DNA from: Aerococcus urinaeequi
GTDB taxonomy: Bacteria > Bacillota > Bacilli > Lactobacillales > Aerococcaceae
Reading direction: 5' to 3'
DNA: 64,000 nt
NCBI RefSeq assembly: GCF_001543205.1
Contig: NZ_CP014162.1
Span: 1,949,340 to 2,013,339 of the forward strand
Shown: piece after piece, positions 1 through 8,339 of the stretch
How positions within the stretch are numbered: position 1 is the stretch's first letter
Layout of the letters: each line of letters opens with the position of its first letter
Translations under genes and position numbers: made by a program
The notes under the pieces: model-generated
The model's input: the letters and a program-made list of their open reading frames with translations, nothing else
The model's database searches: none
Told to the model about the DNA's origin: nothing

Positions 1-908
1 AAGGGGATGTCGTTGCCTTAGTTCAATATATGAATAATATTCTCTTGGCTTTAAATGTACTCGTGAATATCTTACTTGTATTTAGTCGAGGGATTGCTGG
101 GATTAACCGAATTGATGAGGTTTTAGCCATTAAACCAGAAATCTTAAGTGGCCAGGAAAAACTTTCTGGGCATGAACCCTTAGCCATTCAATTTGATGAT
201 GTAACTTTTGGATACGGAGAGCGGAATACCATTGAAAATATCACAGCTGATATCAAACCTGGTTCTTTCTTTGGAATTATCGGGGGGACGGCATCCGGTA
301 AATCAACCTTAGTTAACCTGTTGTTACGTAATGACGATGTCAACCAGGGCCAAATTATCATTAACGATAGCTTGATTCAAAACTTAGACCTGAATGCCTA
401 CCGTCAAAAAATTGGTCTAGTCCCTCAATCAGCCTCTTTATTTACAGGGACCCTTAGAGATAATCTATTGATGGGCAAAAAGAACATCAGTGACCAAGAC
501 TTGTGGCAAGCTTTAGAAATTGCACAAGCGAAGGACTTTGTCGCTCAAAATGACCAGGGCTTAGACATGCCCGTTCGACAAGGTGGTAAAAACTTTTCAG
601 GTGGACAAAAGCAAAGGCTAACGATTGCCCGTGCCTTAGTTGGCCAACCGCAAGTTTTAATACTAGATGATTCATCAAGTGCCTTAGACTTCGCCACTGA
701 ATCGAAATTACGCCAAGCATTAAGCAAATTAAATACTACTATTATCATGATTTCACAGCGAGTATCTTCAGTACAACAGGCTGATCAAATTTTAGTTATG
801 AATAATGGACGCAGTGCTGGTGTTGGTAGTCACGATGACTTATTAGTAAACAGTGACATATATCAAGCGATTGTTGCTTCGCAAATGCAGGAAGAAAAGG
901 AGGATTAG
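1..908 (+). CDS. ABC exporter subunit, degenerate-site half (5' truncated)
   Basis: C-terminal part of a half-size ABC exporter (TMD-NBD fusion). The frame is open to the left edge, so the methionine at position 30 is internal and the N-terminal membrane domain lies outside the window. What remains is the last membrane helix and a complete ATPase domain: Walker A GGTASGKST, signature FSGGQKQR, Walker B ending VLILDDSSSALD. Two residues are off-consensus: the catalytic glutamate after Walker B is Asp, and the switch histidine is Gln (ISQRVSS). The next gene has the complementary pattern, so the two form a heterodimeric exporter of the LmrCD/BmrCD/TM287-288 type. Substrate cannot be read from sequence; multidrug or lipid-like cargo is usual for the family. 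Confidence 0.9.
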   Translation, partial: GDVVALVQYMNNILLALNVLVNILLVFSRGIAGINRIDEVLAIKPEILSGQEKLSGHEPLAIQFDDVTFGYGERNTIENITADIKPGSFFGIIGGTASGKSTLVNLLLRNDDVNQGQIIINDSLIQNLDLNAYRQKIGLVPQSASLFTGTLRDNLLMGKKNISDQDLWQALEIAQAKDFVAQNDQGLDMPVRQGGKNFSGGQKQRLTIARALVGQPQVLILDDSSSALDFATESKLRQALSKLNTTIIMISQRVSSVQQADQILVMNNGRSAGVGSHDDLLVNSDIYQAIVASQMQEEKED

Positions 909-911
909 CAG

Positions 912-2651
912 ATGGATAAAACAACATTCTCATGGCTGATGGATTACATTAAACGTTACCGTTGGACTACAATCGGCTTATTCCTATTTTCAACAATTAC
1001 CGTCCTTTTTCAAGTTTTAATACCCATTCAAATCGGACAGGCAGTGAATGAAATCGTTGGTTTGGACCGAGTGGATTTTGAAGCCCTGTGGCAAGCCATT
1101 ATCTTGCTGGGTGTGTTCGCTCTAATTGCAGCTCTAGCTCAGTATTTACAAAATCAGATGTCTAACCGATTAACCTACCATATTATTGCGGACTTACATA
1201 GAGACGCTTTTAATAAGATTCAAAAACTGCCTTTATCATACGTGGATAAACATTCTTTAGGGGACCTTGTTTCTCGTGTCATTAATGATGTCGATTTAGT
1301 CGGTAACGGTTTATTACAAAGTTTCAATAACTTATTTTCCGGCCTGATTTTAATTGTCGGGGTTATCGTGATGATGTTATCCCTAGATGTTAAAATCGGA
1401 CTGATTGTCATTATTTTGACCCCAATTTCTGTGGTTGTTTCTTATATCATTGCCAGTAGAACCTACCACCGCTTTACTGAACAGGTCAATTTACGTGGCG
1501 AACTCGGTGGATACGTGGATGAAATGGCTCAAGGGCAAATGATTGTCCGTGCCTTTACCTTTGAGGACGACGCCATTGAACAGTTTACAAGTATTAACCA
1601 GAAAGTGCATGAGTCAGGTATGTGGTCACAATTTTATGGGGCTTTAATTAACCCAACGTCGCGTATTTTAAACTCTATTGTTTATGCTGTTGTGGGCGTG
1701 GTCGGTGCCTTTACCGTATTATCTGGCCAATTGAGTGTGGGGATTTTCTCTTCATTCTTAACTTACGCCAACCAATACAACAAGCCATTTAATGATATTT
1801 CTTCTATTATTAATGAAATGCAAACATCTTTAGCTGCGGCTACTCGCGTACATGAACTGATGGGTGCTAAAGAAGAGACCCCTTCACGTGACCAAGCAGA
1901 GCTTGTAACGGTTGAAGGTGCAGTTGATTTTAAAGACTTAACCTTCCATTATGATAGCCAACGACCTTTAATTGAAGACTTAAACGTCCATGTCAAGGCT
2001 GGGGATACGGTAGCCATTGTAGGTCCTACTGGGGCTGGGAAAACGACCCTTATCAACCTTCTGATGCGATTTTATGACCCAGTAGCCGGCGGGATTCATA
2101 TTGACGGTGTCAACACCTTAGATATGCAACGTAGCTATCTACGACAAAACTTTGGGATGGTTTTACAGGATTCTTGGATTTTTGAAGGAACCATTTTCGA
2201 CAATATTGCATACGGTAAGTCGAGCTCAACCATGGAAGAAGTGGTTGCTGTGGCTAAAAAAGCCCAGATCCATGACATGATTATGCAGATGGACCAAGAT
2301 TATCAGTTTAAATTAAGTGAGAATGGGGCCAACATTTCTAAAGGGCAACAACAATTAATTTGTATTGCGCGAATTATGCTCACTGACCCCGATATGTTGA
2401 TATTGGATGAGGCCACATCTTCAATTGATACGATGACGGAGAAGGCGATTCAAGAAACCTTTGATGCAATGATGGTCAACCATACAACCTTTATCGTAGC
2501 CCACCGATTATCAACGATTGAAAATGCCGACCAAATCTTATATATGGAAAACGGCCATGTCTTAGAACAAGGCAGCCATCAAAGTTTATTAGAAAAAGAA
2601 GGTAAGTACTTCAATCTATACCAATCGCAATTTGATCACCAAGCTGAATAA
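912..2651 (+). CDS. ABC exporter subunit, catalytic-site half
   Basis: Full-length half-transporter of 579 residues: six membrane helices in about residues 15-310, then an ATPase domain. Walker A is GPTGAGKTT, Walker B ILDEATSS with the catalytic Glu, and the H-loop is VAHRLST. Its signature motif is degenerate (ISKGQQQ instead of LSGGQ). Paired with the upstream subunit this gives one consensus ATP site (this Walker A/B with the partner's FSGGQ) and one degenerate site, the known layout of heterodimeric exporters. The start follows 3 bases after the upstream stop, with the AGGAGG ribosome site lying inside the end of that gene, so the two are cotranscribed. It ends before a strong terminator hairpin. 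Confidence 0.93.
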   Translation: MDKTTFSWLMDYIKRYRWTTIGLFLFSTITVLFQVLIPIQIGQAVNEIVGLDRVDFEALWQAIILLGVFALIAALAQYLQNQMSNRLTYHIIADLHRDAFNKIQKLPLSYVDKHSLGDLVSRVINDVDLVGNGLLQSFNNLFSGLILIVGVIVMMLSLDVKIGLIVIILTPISVVVSYIIASRTYHRFTEQVNLRGELGGYVDEMAQGQMIVRAFTFEDDAIEQFTSINQKVHESGMWSQFYGALINPTSRILNSIVYAVVGVVGAFTVLSGQLSVGIFSSFLTYANQYNKPFNDISSIINEMQTSLAAATRVHELMGAKEETPSRDQAELVTVEGAVDFKDLTFHYDSQRPLIEDLNVHVKAGDTVAIVGPTGAGKTTLINLLMRFYDPVAGGIHIDGVNTLDMQRSYLRQNFGMVLQDSWIFEGTIFDNIAYGKSSSTMEEVVAVAKKAQIHDMIMQMDQDYQFKLSENGANISKGQQQLICIARIMLTDPDMLILDEATSSIDTMTEKAIQETFDAMMVNHTTFIVAHRLSTIENADQILYMENGHVLEQGSHQSLLEKEGKYFNLYQSQFDHQAE

Positions 2652-2676
2652 GTCCTTGTTGAAGAAGGCGCACATC

Positions 2677-2709
2677 AAAAAGCTAGCGGCAATTTTCGCT
2701 AGCTTTTTT
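2677..2709 (+). terminator. Rho-independent terminator, probably bidirectional
   Basis: Twelve-base arms (AAAAAGCTAGCG and its complement) around an 8-base loop, followed by a T-run. The A-run on the left lets it also serve the convergent minus-strand gene at 2723-3484. Confidence 0.9.
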
Positions 2710-2722
2710 GTCTACCTTCGTT

Positions 2723-3484
2723 TTATAGATAGTTTAGAATCGTCGTAATATCCCGTTGAGTGACAATTCCAATAATGTCTTCAGGTTTACGGACATCGTC
2801 TTTTTCCGAAATCAATAAGACTTCATTTCGGTTGTTGCGCATCAAGTCGACCATAAAATCATCTAATTCAAAAATTGGGGTATCTGGTGAAATGATTTGT
2901 TTACGGGTAATTTTCTTATGTTGGCTATGATTGATGATTTGCTTTACTTGATATTTGGAGAAGTCCATATAGAACCAAGAATTTTTAGTAATTTCATCCG
3001 CAATAAATTTAGTGATCAATTCTGCAGAAATAACGGATACCAAACGATCCTTATTAAAGACGGGTAATTGGGATACTTGATGGTGGTGTAAATCAGTCAA
3101 GGCTTTTTCTAGACTATCATCCATATTAATGGCAAAAACTGGTTTAATAAATTTTCTGGTTGACGGAATTTCTGTCAGTAATTTGTTGATTTCAAAGAGT
3201 TGTTGATTGGTTTCTTCAGAAGGATAAGCCAGGTTTACTTCAACCTCTGTCTTGTGGTGGGTCAACAAGTTGCGTAACTGGCGAATCTGGTCTAAAAATT
3301 GATGGTTACGTTTGATTACTTGGTTCGTTTTGGCTAATTCTTCTACACACTGGAAGAAAGTAGCATCATCATTGACTAATAATCCCTTCATGGTTTGGTG
3401 TAGGGCGTTAAAGTGGCTAATAAAAGCGACTGTTACTGAATAGGGTTTATCCCTGGTAAATTCTTCAGAATAATGACTGGTCAT
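2723..3484 (-). CDS. CBS-domain protein with N-terminal HEPN-like helical domain
   Basis: A 253-residue soluble protein. The C-terminal half holds two CBS motifs (about residues 108-165 and 185-250), which as a pair normally bind adenine nucleotides. The first ~100 residues are predicted helical and contain RNLLTHH at residues 71-77. This fits the R-N-x3-H form of the Rx4-6H motif of HEPN domains, many of which are RNases. I do not know a characterised protein with this combination. It is transcribed alone, convergent with the exporter, and starts behind a good AAGGAGG site at about 3491-3498. A regulatory or nucleotide-sensing role follows from the CBS pair; RNase activity is only a hypothesis, since a single short motif can arise by chance. 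Confidence 0.8.
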   Translation of the reverse strand: MTSHYSEEFTRDKPYSVTVAFISHFNALHQTMKGLLVNDDATFFQCVEELAKTNQVIKRNHQFLDQIRQLRNLLTHHKTEVEVNLAYPSEETNQQLFEINKLLTEIPSTRKFIKPVFAINMDDSLEKALTDLHHHQVSQLPVFNKDRLVSVISAELITKFIADEITKNSWFYMDFSKYQVKQIINHSQHKKITRKQIISPDTPIFELDDFMVDLMRNNRNEVLLISEKDDVRKPEDIIGIVTQRDITTILNYL

Positions 3485-3607
3485 CTTGGCAACCTCCTTC
3501 TATCTACTGCTTTGATTATAACAAAAAGATGATGGAATAATGAAATGCAATACCCTTGAGCAAATAAATTAAAAATCTTGATATGATTTTTAGATAATCC
3601 GTTATCG

Positions 3608-3647
3608 CTTATAGGTATAAGCTTTTGAAAATATTGAGTGCTAGAAT
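3608..3647 (+). promoter_or_regulatory. Palindromic operator and extended -10 of first binding-protein gene
   Basis: A perfect palindrome CTTATA-GG-TATAAG at 3608-3621 lies just upstream of an extended -10 element TGC-TAGAAT (3639-3647). No good -35 box is present at 17 bp, and the palindrome sits where the -35 would be, which suits a promoter that needs an activator. A LysR-type cysteine/methionine regulator would fit the genes, but this is inference. Confidence 0.55.
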
Positions 3648-3688
3648 TACGCTAAGCTTGAAAAATATTTTATTAGGAGGTACTTTTG

Positions 3689-4474
3689 ATGAAGAAATTC
3701 TTAAAATGGGTCGTATTTTCAACTGTGGCGTTGCTATTAACGGCATGTGGTAATACAAGTTCAGCGGAAACATCCGAAGATAAAGTCATACGAGTTGGGG
3801 CAACGGGGCAATCTTTCCCAAACTCCTACCAAGAAAACGGGGAGTTAACAGGTTTTGATGTTGAGGTATTCGAAACAGTGGTAACTAATTTAGGCTACAC
3901 TATTGAATGGACTACTGGAGGTTTCGACGGATTGGTTACACAATTAAATACTGGCAAACTTGATACAATTGCTAATAACTTTGCGCAAACAGAAGAACGG
4001 GCAGAGGTTTATCAATTCTCAACGCCATACGCATACGCACATACAACCTTAGGTGTGCTAGCCGATTCTGACATTCAAACGATTGAAGACTTGGAAGGTA
4101 AAACAATTGGTTTGGTTGCAGGGTCACATAAGGTAGATATCATGAAAAAATATATAGGAGATAACGGTTTAGATATTGAAATCCGTACTTATGAAAATCG
4201 TGAAGGACCTGAGTTAGATGTTGAGAAAGGTCAGATCGATGCCTATGCTCAGGATTATACGATAATTCAAGCGAGCATCCAATTGAAGGACAAACCATTC
4301 CGTACGCTAGACCAGACCTTCTCAAACGACAATGTGGTCTTCCCATTTGCCAAAACTGAAGAAGGGACAGCTTTTAAAGAAGCCTTTGACGCAGAACTTG
4401 AAAACTTGCGTGAAGATGGCACTTTAGCTGAAATATCTAACAAATACTACGGCGAAGACGTAACACAAGGATAG
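3689..4474 (+). CDS. Amino-acid ABC transporter substrate-binding lipoprotein (copy 1)
   Basis: Extracellular solute-binding protein of family 3, 261 residues. Signal peptide with lipobox LLLTAC gives a lipid-anchored Cys at about residue 20. The mature part shows family-3 features such as GFDGLVTQLNTGKLDTI and TPYAYAHTTLGV, closest in style to cystine/YxeM-type binders. I place the start at ATG 3689, eight bases after AGGAGG, in preference to an in-frame TTG one codon earlier. It has its own promoter and terminator and no own permease, so it probably shares the permease and ATPase at 8905-10347 with copy 2. In the substrate loop it reads GLVAGSH where copy 2 reads GGVAGSN, which suggests a different or broadened ligand preference. 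Confidence 0.9.
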   Translation: MKKFLKWVVFSTVALLLTACGNTSSAETSEDKVIRVGATGQSFPNSYQENGELTGFDVEVFETVVTNLGYTIEWTTGGFDGLVTQLNTGKLDTIANNFAQTEERAEVYQFSTPYAYAHTTLGVLADSDIQTIEDLEGKTIGLVAGSHKVDIMKKYIGDNGLDIEIRTYENREGPELDVEKGQIDAYAQDYTIIQASIQLKDKPFRTLDQTFSNDNVVFPFAKTEEGTAFKEAFDAELENLREDGTLAEISNKYYGEDVTQG

Positions 4475-4491
4475 GTGAATAAGCATCATCG

Positions 4492-4525
4492 AGAGGTATC
4501 TTAGATTATCAGGATACCTCTTTTT
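4492..4525 (+). terminator. Rho-independent terminator after binding-protein copy 1
   Basis: Arms AGAGGTATC / GATACCTCT around a 12-base loop, followed by five T. It separates copy 1 from the next transcription unit. Confidence 0.9.
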
Positions 4526-4728
4526 CTATTTGTATAGAGAAATGATCATTTATTAGTAAATGTCTTGATTAAATGATATATCAATATCCGACATTATCCA
4601 GTTAAATATAGCTAAAAAGATATAAATAAATATTTTTCAATGATTCTGAGCAAAAAACTAGAGATTTTATTGAAAAATGCTTACAATTTTAAATTGTATT
4701 GATATGATTTTTAGATGACTCGTTATCG

Positions 4729-4768
4729 ATTATTGGTATAAGTGTTCATACATATTCAGTGCTAGAAT
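4729..4768 (+). promoter_or_regulatory. Promoter region of binding-protein copy 2 operon
   Basis: Counterpart of the element at 3608-3647: ATTATT-GG-TATAAG (4729-4742, two mismatches from the palindrome) followed by the same extended -10 TGC-TAGAAT (4760-4768). The weaker palindrome may give different control of the long operon compared with copy 1. Confidence 0.5.
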
Positions 4769-4809
4769 AATTCTATGTTCAAAAACTATTTATTAGGAGG
4801 CAGTTCAAG

Positions 4810-5595
4810 ATGAAGAAATTATTTAAATGGGTCGCATTTGCAGCTATCGCTTTGGTGCTAGCAGCTTGCGGTAATGGTAGCTCGGAGGAAGCATCCGGCG
4901 ATAAAGTATTGCGTGTTGGGGCTACAGGTCAATCTTTCCCAAACTCTTACCAAGAAGACGGTGAGTTAACCGGGTTTGACGTTGAGGTATTGGAAACAAT
5001 CGCAGCAAATTTAGGTTACACAGTTGAATGGACAACTGGTGGATTCGACGGTTTGGTAACACAATTGAATACGGGTAAATTAGATACTATTGCCAATAAC
5101 TTTGCGCAAACTGAAGAACGTGCAAAAGTTTATCAATTCTCTACACCATATGCATACGCACATACAGCATTAGGTGTATTGGCTGATTCAGATATCCAAT
5201 CAATTGAAGACTTAGAAGGTCAAACTATTGGTGGGGTTGCGGGTTCAAATAAAGTAGATATTATAACCAAATATATTGAAGAAAATGGTTTAGATATCGA
5301 AATCCGTACTTACGAAAACCGTGAAGGACCTGAATTAGATCTTGAAAAAGGTCAAGTCCAAGCCTATGTACAAGATTACGCGATTATCCAATCAAGTATC
5401 ACATTAAAAGATAAACCATTCCGTACTTTAGAAGAAACATATTCAGATGACAGCGTGGTATTCCCCTTCGCACAAACTGATCAAGGTACTGAATTGAAAG
5501 AAGCTTTTGACGCAGAACTTGAAAAATTACGTGAAGATGGTACTTTAGCTGAATTATCAGAGAAATACTACGGCGAAGACATTACCCAAGAATAG
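4810..5595 (+). CDS. yxeM: Amino-acid ABC transporter substrate-binding lipoprotein (YxeM-like, copy 2)
   Basis: Family-3 solute-binding lipoprotein, 261 residues, lipobox LVLAAC near residue 20, nearly colinear with copy 1 without gaps. It starts behind TTAGGAGG and leads an operon: 27 bases later comes the MmgE/PrpD gene, then lyase, acetyltransferase, permease and ATPase. Bacillus YxeM has about the same length and the same partners, so the ligand is plausibly S-(2-succino)cysteine or a related dicarboxylic amino acid. The family assignment is firm; the ligand is inferred from context only. Confidence 0.88.
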   Translation: MKKLFKWVAFAAIALVLAACGNGSSEEASGDKVLRVGATGQSFPNSYQEDGELTGFDVEVLETIAANLGYTVEWTTGGFDGLVTQLNTGKLDTIANNFAQTEERAKVYQFSTPYAYAHTALGVLADSDIQSIEDLEGQTIGGVAGSNKVDIITKYIEENGLDIEIRTYENREGPELDLEKGQVQAYVQDYAIIQSSITLKDKPFRTLEETYSDDSVVFPFAQTDQGTELKEAFDAELEKLREDGTLAELSEKYYGEDITQE

Positions 5596-5622
5596 TTTAA
5601 TAAAACTCAAGGAGGGGCAGAT

Positions 5623-6984
5623 ATGAATGAAAACCTAGGGATCAAATGGATTAAACAATTGATCGAAGCAGACCCGACAACAAATGAAGATGCTGTCCGG
5701 GAAGCGAAAAAGGGCATTCAAGATTATCTTGCTGCCTCCTTTTTTGCGAATAGGGAAGCAATACCAAAGCAATTAAATAATGGCCAGCCTTTCACTTACT
5801 GCACGTCGAACAGCCCAATAGATAAAAAGCAAAGGATTACCTTTGCTTCTAGGCATCATGCCCTTGTTAACGGCTTTCGGGCCCATTACTTAGACATTGA
5901 CGACACCCAACCGTCCATGCGGGGTCATGCTAGTGCAGTCATCCTTTCAGCCTTATTTGCGGTTGTCCATCCAAATGACGATGGTCAGGACGTCATCTCT
6001 GCCTACATTGCCGGCGTTGAAATTGGTGGACGGCTTGGGAACTTATTCAATCCAGACCTTTATCAAAAAGGCTGGCATGCAACTGAATTCATCGGCGGTT
6101 TTGCAGCAACAGCAGCCTTAATCAAATACTTGAACTTAAACGAAAGTGAAGCTACTAATGCTTTTTCACTCGTTGCCAGCCAGGCTTCAGGATTTCGCTT
6201 CCAGTTTGGAACAGACGCCAAACCGCTACAAGCAGGTATCGCAGCTAGAAATGCCATTGAAGCGGTAGATTGGACCTTAAAGGGTGTCCAAGGGTCAGAA
6301 GACTTTTTATTCGGTGACAGAGGTCTATTTGAAATTTTTGAAATTGACCAAGCGACTGGTCAGGAAGTCCTAACTGCATCATGGGATGGGGACTTACAGA
6401 TATGCAAACCGGGCCTATGGTTTAAAGCCTACCCATTTTGTTCGGCAGCCTTTAGAGCGGCGGACGCAGCAGTGACTATTTTCCGAACAACAGGATACGA
6501 ATTCTTAGATATTGAACAGGTGACGATTTCCTTTAACCCAGGCCGGGACGCAGCTTTAGTTTACACTACACCAACCACTGGACTTGAAGGCAAGTTTTCA
6601 GCAGAATATATTACTTATCTGGGCTTGAAAAAGGGCTACTATGAACCAGCTGACTTTACGACTGACCCAATCGATGAGGGTATTCAAGCCGAATTAGCTA
6701 AGTACAGGCGGATTATCACCCCCGAAACGGACAAGGGCTTATCTTCGACAGTGAAAATCACCTTTAAAGATGGTTTATCTGTCCAAGAAGAGGTATGGTA
6801 TCCAACTGGGTCACCGGAAAATCCCCTATCTAACAAGATGCAATTTAATAAGCTTTCGGACAGCCTGCAAAATAAACTATTAGCTGAAAATATTCAGCGG
6901 GATATTCAAACACTGGATCAAACAAAAATCAACACATTTTTAAAACATATTAACGGAGGCAATTCATGGGATCACATGCACTAG
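5623..6984 (+). CDS. yxeQ: MmgE/PrpD family protein (YxeQ-like)
   Basis: A 453-residue protein of the MmgE/PrpD family, which includes 2-methylcitrate dehydratase, cis-aconitate decarboxylase and iminodisuccinate epimerase. Typical stretches are SRHHALVNGFRAHYLDIDD, GRLGNLFNPDLYQKGWH and KPGLWFKAYPFCSAAF (the K-x-YP-x-C segment). Start ATG follows AAGGAGGGG. It is second in the transport operon and overlaps the lyase gene by 19 bases. A PrpD member next to a C-N/C-S lyase and an amino-acid ABC transporter occurs in two known settings: iminodisuccinate breakdown, where the PrpD protein is an epimerase, and the Bacillus yxe cluster (yxeQ). An epimerase or isomerase role on a succinyl-adduct is the best inference. 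It is unlikely to be a 2-methylcitrate dehydratase, since no prpB or prpC is nearby. Confidence 0.85.
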   Translation: MNENLGIKWIKQLIEADPTTNEDAVREAKKGIQDYLAASFFANREAIPKQLNNGQPFTYCTSNSPIDKKQRITFASRHHALVNGFRAHYLDIDDTQPSMRGHASAVILSALFAVVHPNDDGQDVISAYIAGVEIGGRLGNLFNPDLYQKGWHATEFIGGFAATAALIKYLNLNESEATNAFSLVASQASGFRFQFGTDAKPLQAGIAARNAIEAVDWTLKGVQGSEDFLFGDRGLFEIFEIDQATGQEVLTASWDGDLQICKPGLWFKAYPFCSAAFRAADAAVTIFRTTGYEFLDIEQVTISFNPGRDAALVYTTPTTGLEGKFSAEYITYLGLKKGYYEPADFTTDPIDEGIQAELAKYRRIITPETDKGLSSTVKITFKDGLSVQEEVWYPTGSPENPLSNKMQFNKLSDSLQNKLLAENIQRDIQTLDQTKINTFLKHINGGNSWDHMH

Positions 6985-8339
6985 ATTTAATCACAATCGG
7001 CAATAATTTTGGGACGGCAGAAATGCGCGCCTTATGGGACGATAAAGCCCGTATCCAAAAACAATTAGACACAGAAGCAGCCCTGTCTCAAGCAGAGGGT
7101 CAGTTGGGCATTATCCCAGTTGACGCTGCCGCTAAAATCAAAGAGGCAGCGAATGTCGACCTATATGATATTGAAGATATCGCTGCTGAATCGGCACGTT
7201 TACGTCATTCTTTAATGGGGACGATAAACGCCTTAGAACGCCAATCTGGTGAGGCGGGAGAATTTGTCCATTTTGGTGCTACCACCCAAGATATTGTGGA
7301 TACAGGGATGATGTTACAATTGCGGGATGCCTATGACATTATCGAGCGCGATGTGGCGATTGTTTTAGACTTGTTAGCTAAACTAGCTAAAACCCATCAG
7401 GATACGGTTATGATTGGTCGAACACATGGTATGCATGCCTTACCAACAACTTTTGGCTTTAAGGTTGCTGTTTGGGTGGATGAATTCATCCGTCATGCAG
7501 AACGTTTAAAGGAATCTAGAGATCGAATTTTTGTTGGTAATATGAACGGGGCGGTTGGAACATATGCCTCATTTGGGCCTAAAGGTAGCCAGCTCGAAGC
7601 AGCGACTATGGACATTTTAGGTCTAAATACGCCTAATATCGGCTGGCAATCAGCTCGTGACCGTTTTTCAGAATTTGGTAATATTGCGGCATTAATTAGC
7701 GGAACTGCTGGTAAGATCGGGAATGAATTTTATAATTTAATGCGGACGGATATTGGAGAAATTGAGGAACCCTTTAGTAAGGGTGAGATTGGTTCTTCAA
7801 CCATGCCACACAAACGAAACCCAGCTTTATTTGAAGGCCTAGCATCATTGACGCCGCCAGTTTTGAAATCGGTCGCCCTTTTGCATGAATCAATGGGTAC
7901 TGAACATGAACGAGACGCTATGCATTGGCGCCAAGAGTGGGTGGCTTTACCTGAAATTGCTATCTACCTATCTGGTCAGTTAAATACCTTGAAAAATGTA
8001 TTAGACGGTTTAACTGTACGGGAAGACCGGATGCAAGCCAACTTAAACCGGCAAGCTGGCTTAATTATGTCTGAAAAAGTCATGTTTGAATTATCTGACT
8101 CACTTGGTAAGCAAACTGCCCACGCTAAGGTTTATAGTTTAGCTATGCAATCATTTGAAGAGGGGCTTGACTTTGGGGACGTTTTAAAAGATGACGCTGA
8201 AATTTCTGCCAACCATCAACCTGAAGAAATTGACCAGTGGTTAGACCCGAGTGCTTATACAGGATTGGCCCACGAGAAAGTAGACCAAGTCCTAGCAGCT
8301 TACCAAGCCTTTAAGGCAGGTCTTGCTGATGGTAAATAA
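6966..8339 (+). CDS. Aspartase/fumarase-superfamily lyase (candidate S-(2-succino) lyase)
   Basis: A 457-residue member of the adenylosuccinate lyase / fumarase superfamily with the signature loop GSSTMPHKRNP near residue 275, the TGRTHG-type segment GRTHGMHALPTTFG near 150 and HFGATTQD near 100. Enzymes of this fold eliminate fumarate from C-N, C-O or C-S adducts. The start overlaps the PrpD gene by 19 bases and has GGAGG 6 bases upstream, indicating translational coupling. The N-terminus resembles PurB-like/carboxymuconate-cycloisomerase-like members, but the neighbours are transport and acetyltransferase genes and not purine genes. I therefore infer the S-(2-succino) lyase type, which splits N-acetyl-S-(2-succino)cysteine into fumarate and N-acetylcysteine. 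Iminodisuccinate-type C-N lyase is the main alternative. Confidence 0.85.
   Translation: MGSHALDLITIGNNFGTAEMRALWDDKARIQKQLDTEAALSQAEGQLGIIPVDAAAKIKEAANVDLYDIEDIAAESARLRHSLMGTINALERQSGEAGEFVHFGATTQDIVDTGMMLQLRDAYDIIERDVAIVLDLLAKLAKTHQDTVMIGRTHGMHALPTTFGFKVAVWVDEFIRHAERLKESRDRIFVGNMNGAVGTYASFGPKGSQLEAATMDILGLNTPNIGWQSARDRFSEFGNIAALISGTAGKIGNEFYNLMRTDIGEIEEPFSKGEIGSSTMPHKRNPALFEGLASLTPPVLKSVALLHESMGTEHERDAMHWRQEWVALPEIAIYLSGQLNTLKNVLDGLTVREDRMQANLNRQAGLIMSEKVMFELSDSLGKQTAHAKVYSLAMQSFEEGLDFGDVLKDDAEISANHQPEEIDQWLDPSAYTGLAHEKVDQVLAAYQAFKAGLADGK

Larger units (their letters stand above)
3577..5595 (+). repeat. Tandem duplication: promoter leader plus binding-protein gene
   Basis: Two consecutive units (about 3577-4474 and 4697-5595) each consist of a similar ~110-base leader, a TTAGGAGG ribosome site and a lipoprotein gene. 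By eye the two proteins agree at about four of five positions and have the same length. The shared leader blocks include ttgatatgatttttagat, cgttatcg, ggtataag and gtgctagaat. The two copies are divergent enough to be a real old duplication and not an assembly artefact. Confidence 0.85.

Noticed and set aside
6966..8339. Could this lyase be purB (adenylosuccinate lyase)?
   Set aside because: It sits inside a transporter/PrpD/GNAT operon with coupled overlaps; no purine gene is near. The superfamily motif alone does not identify PurB.
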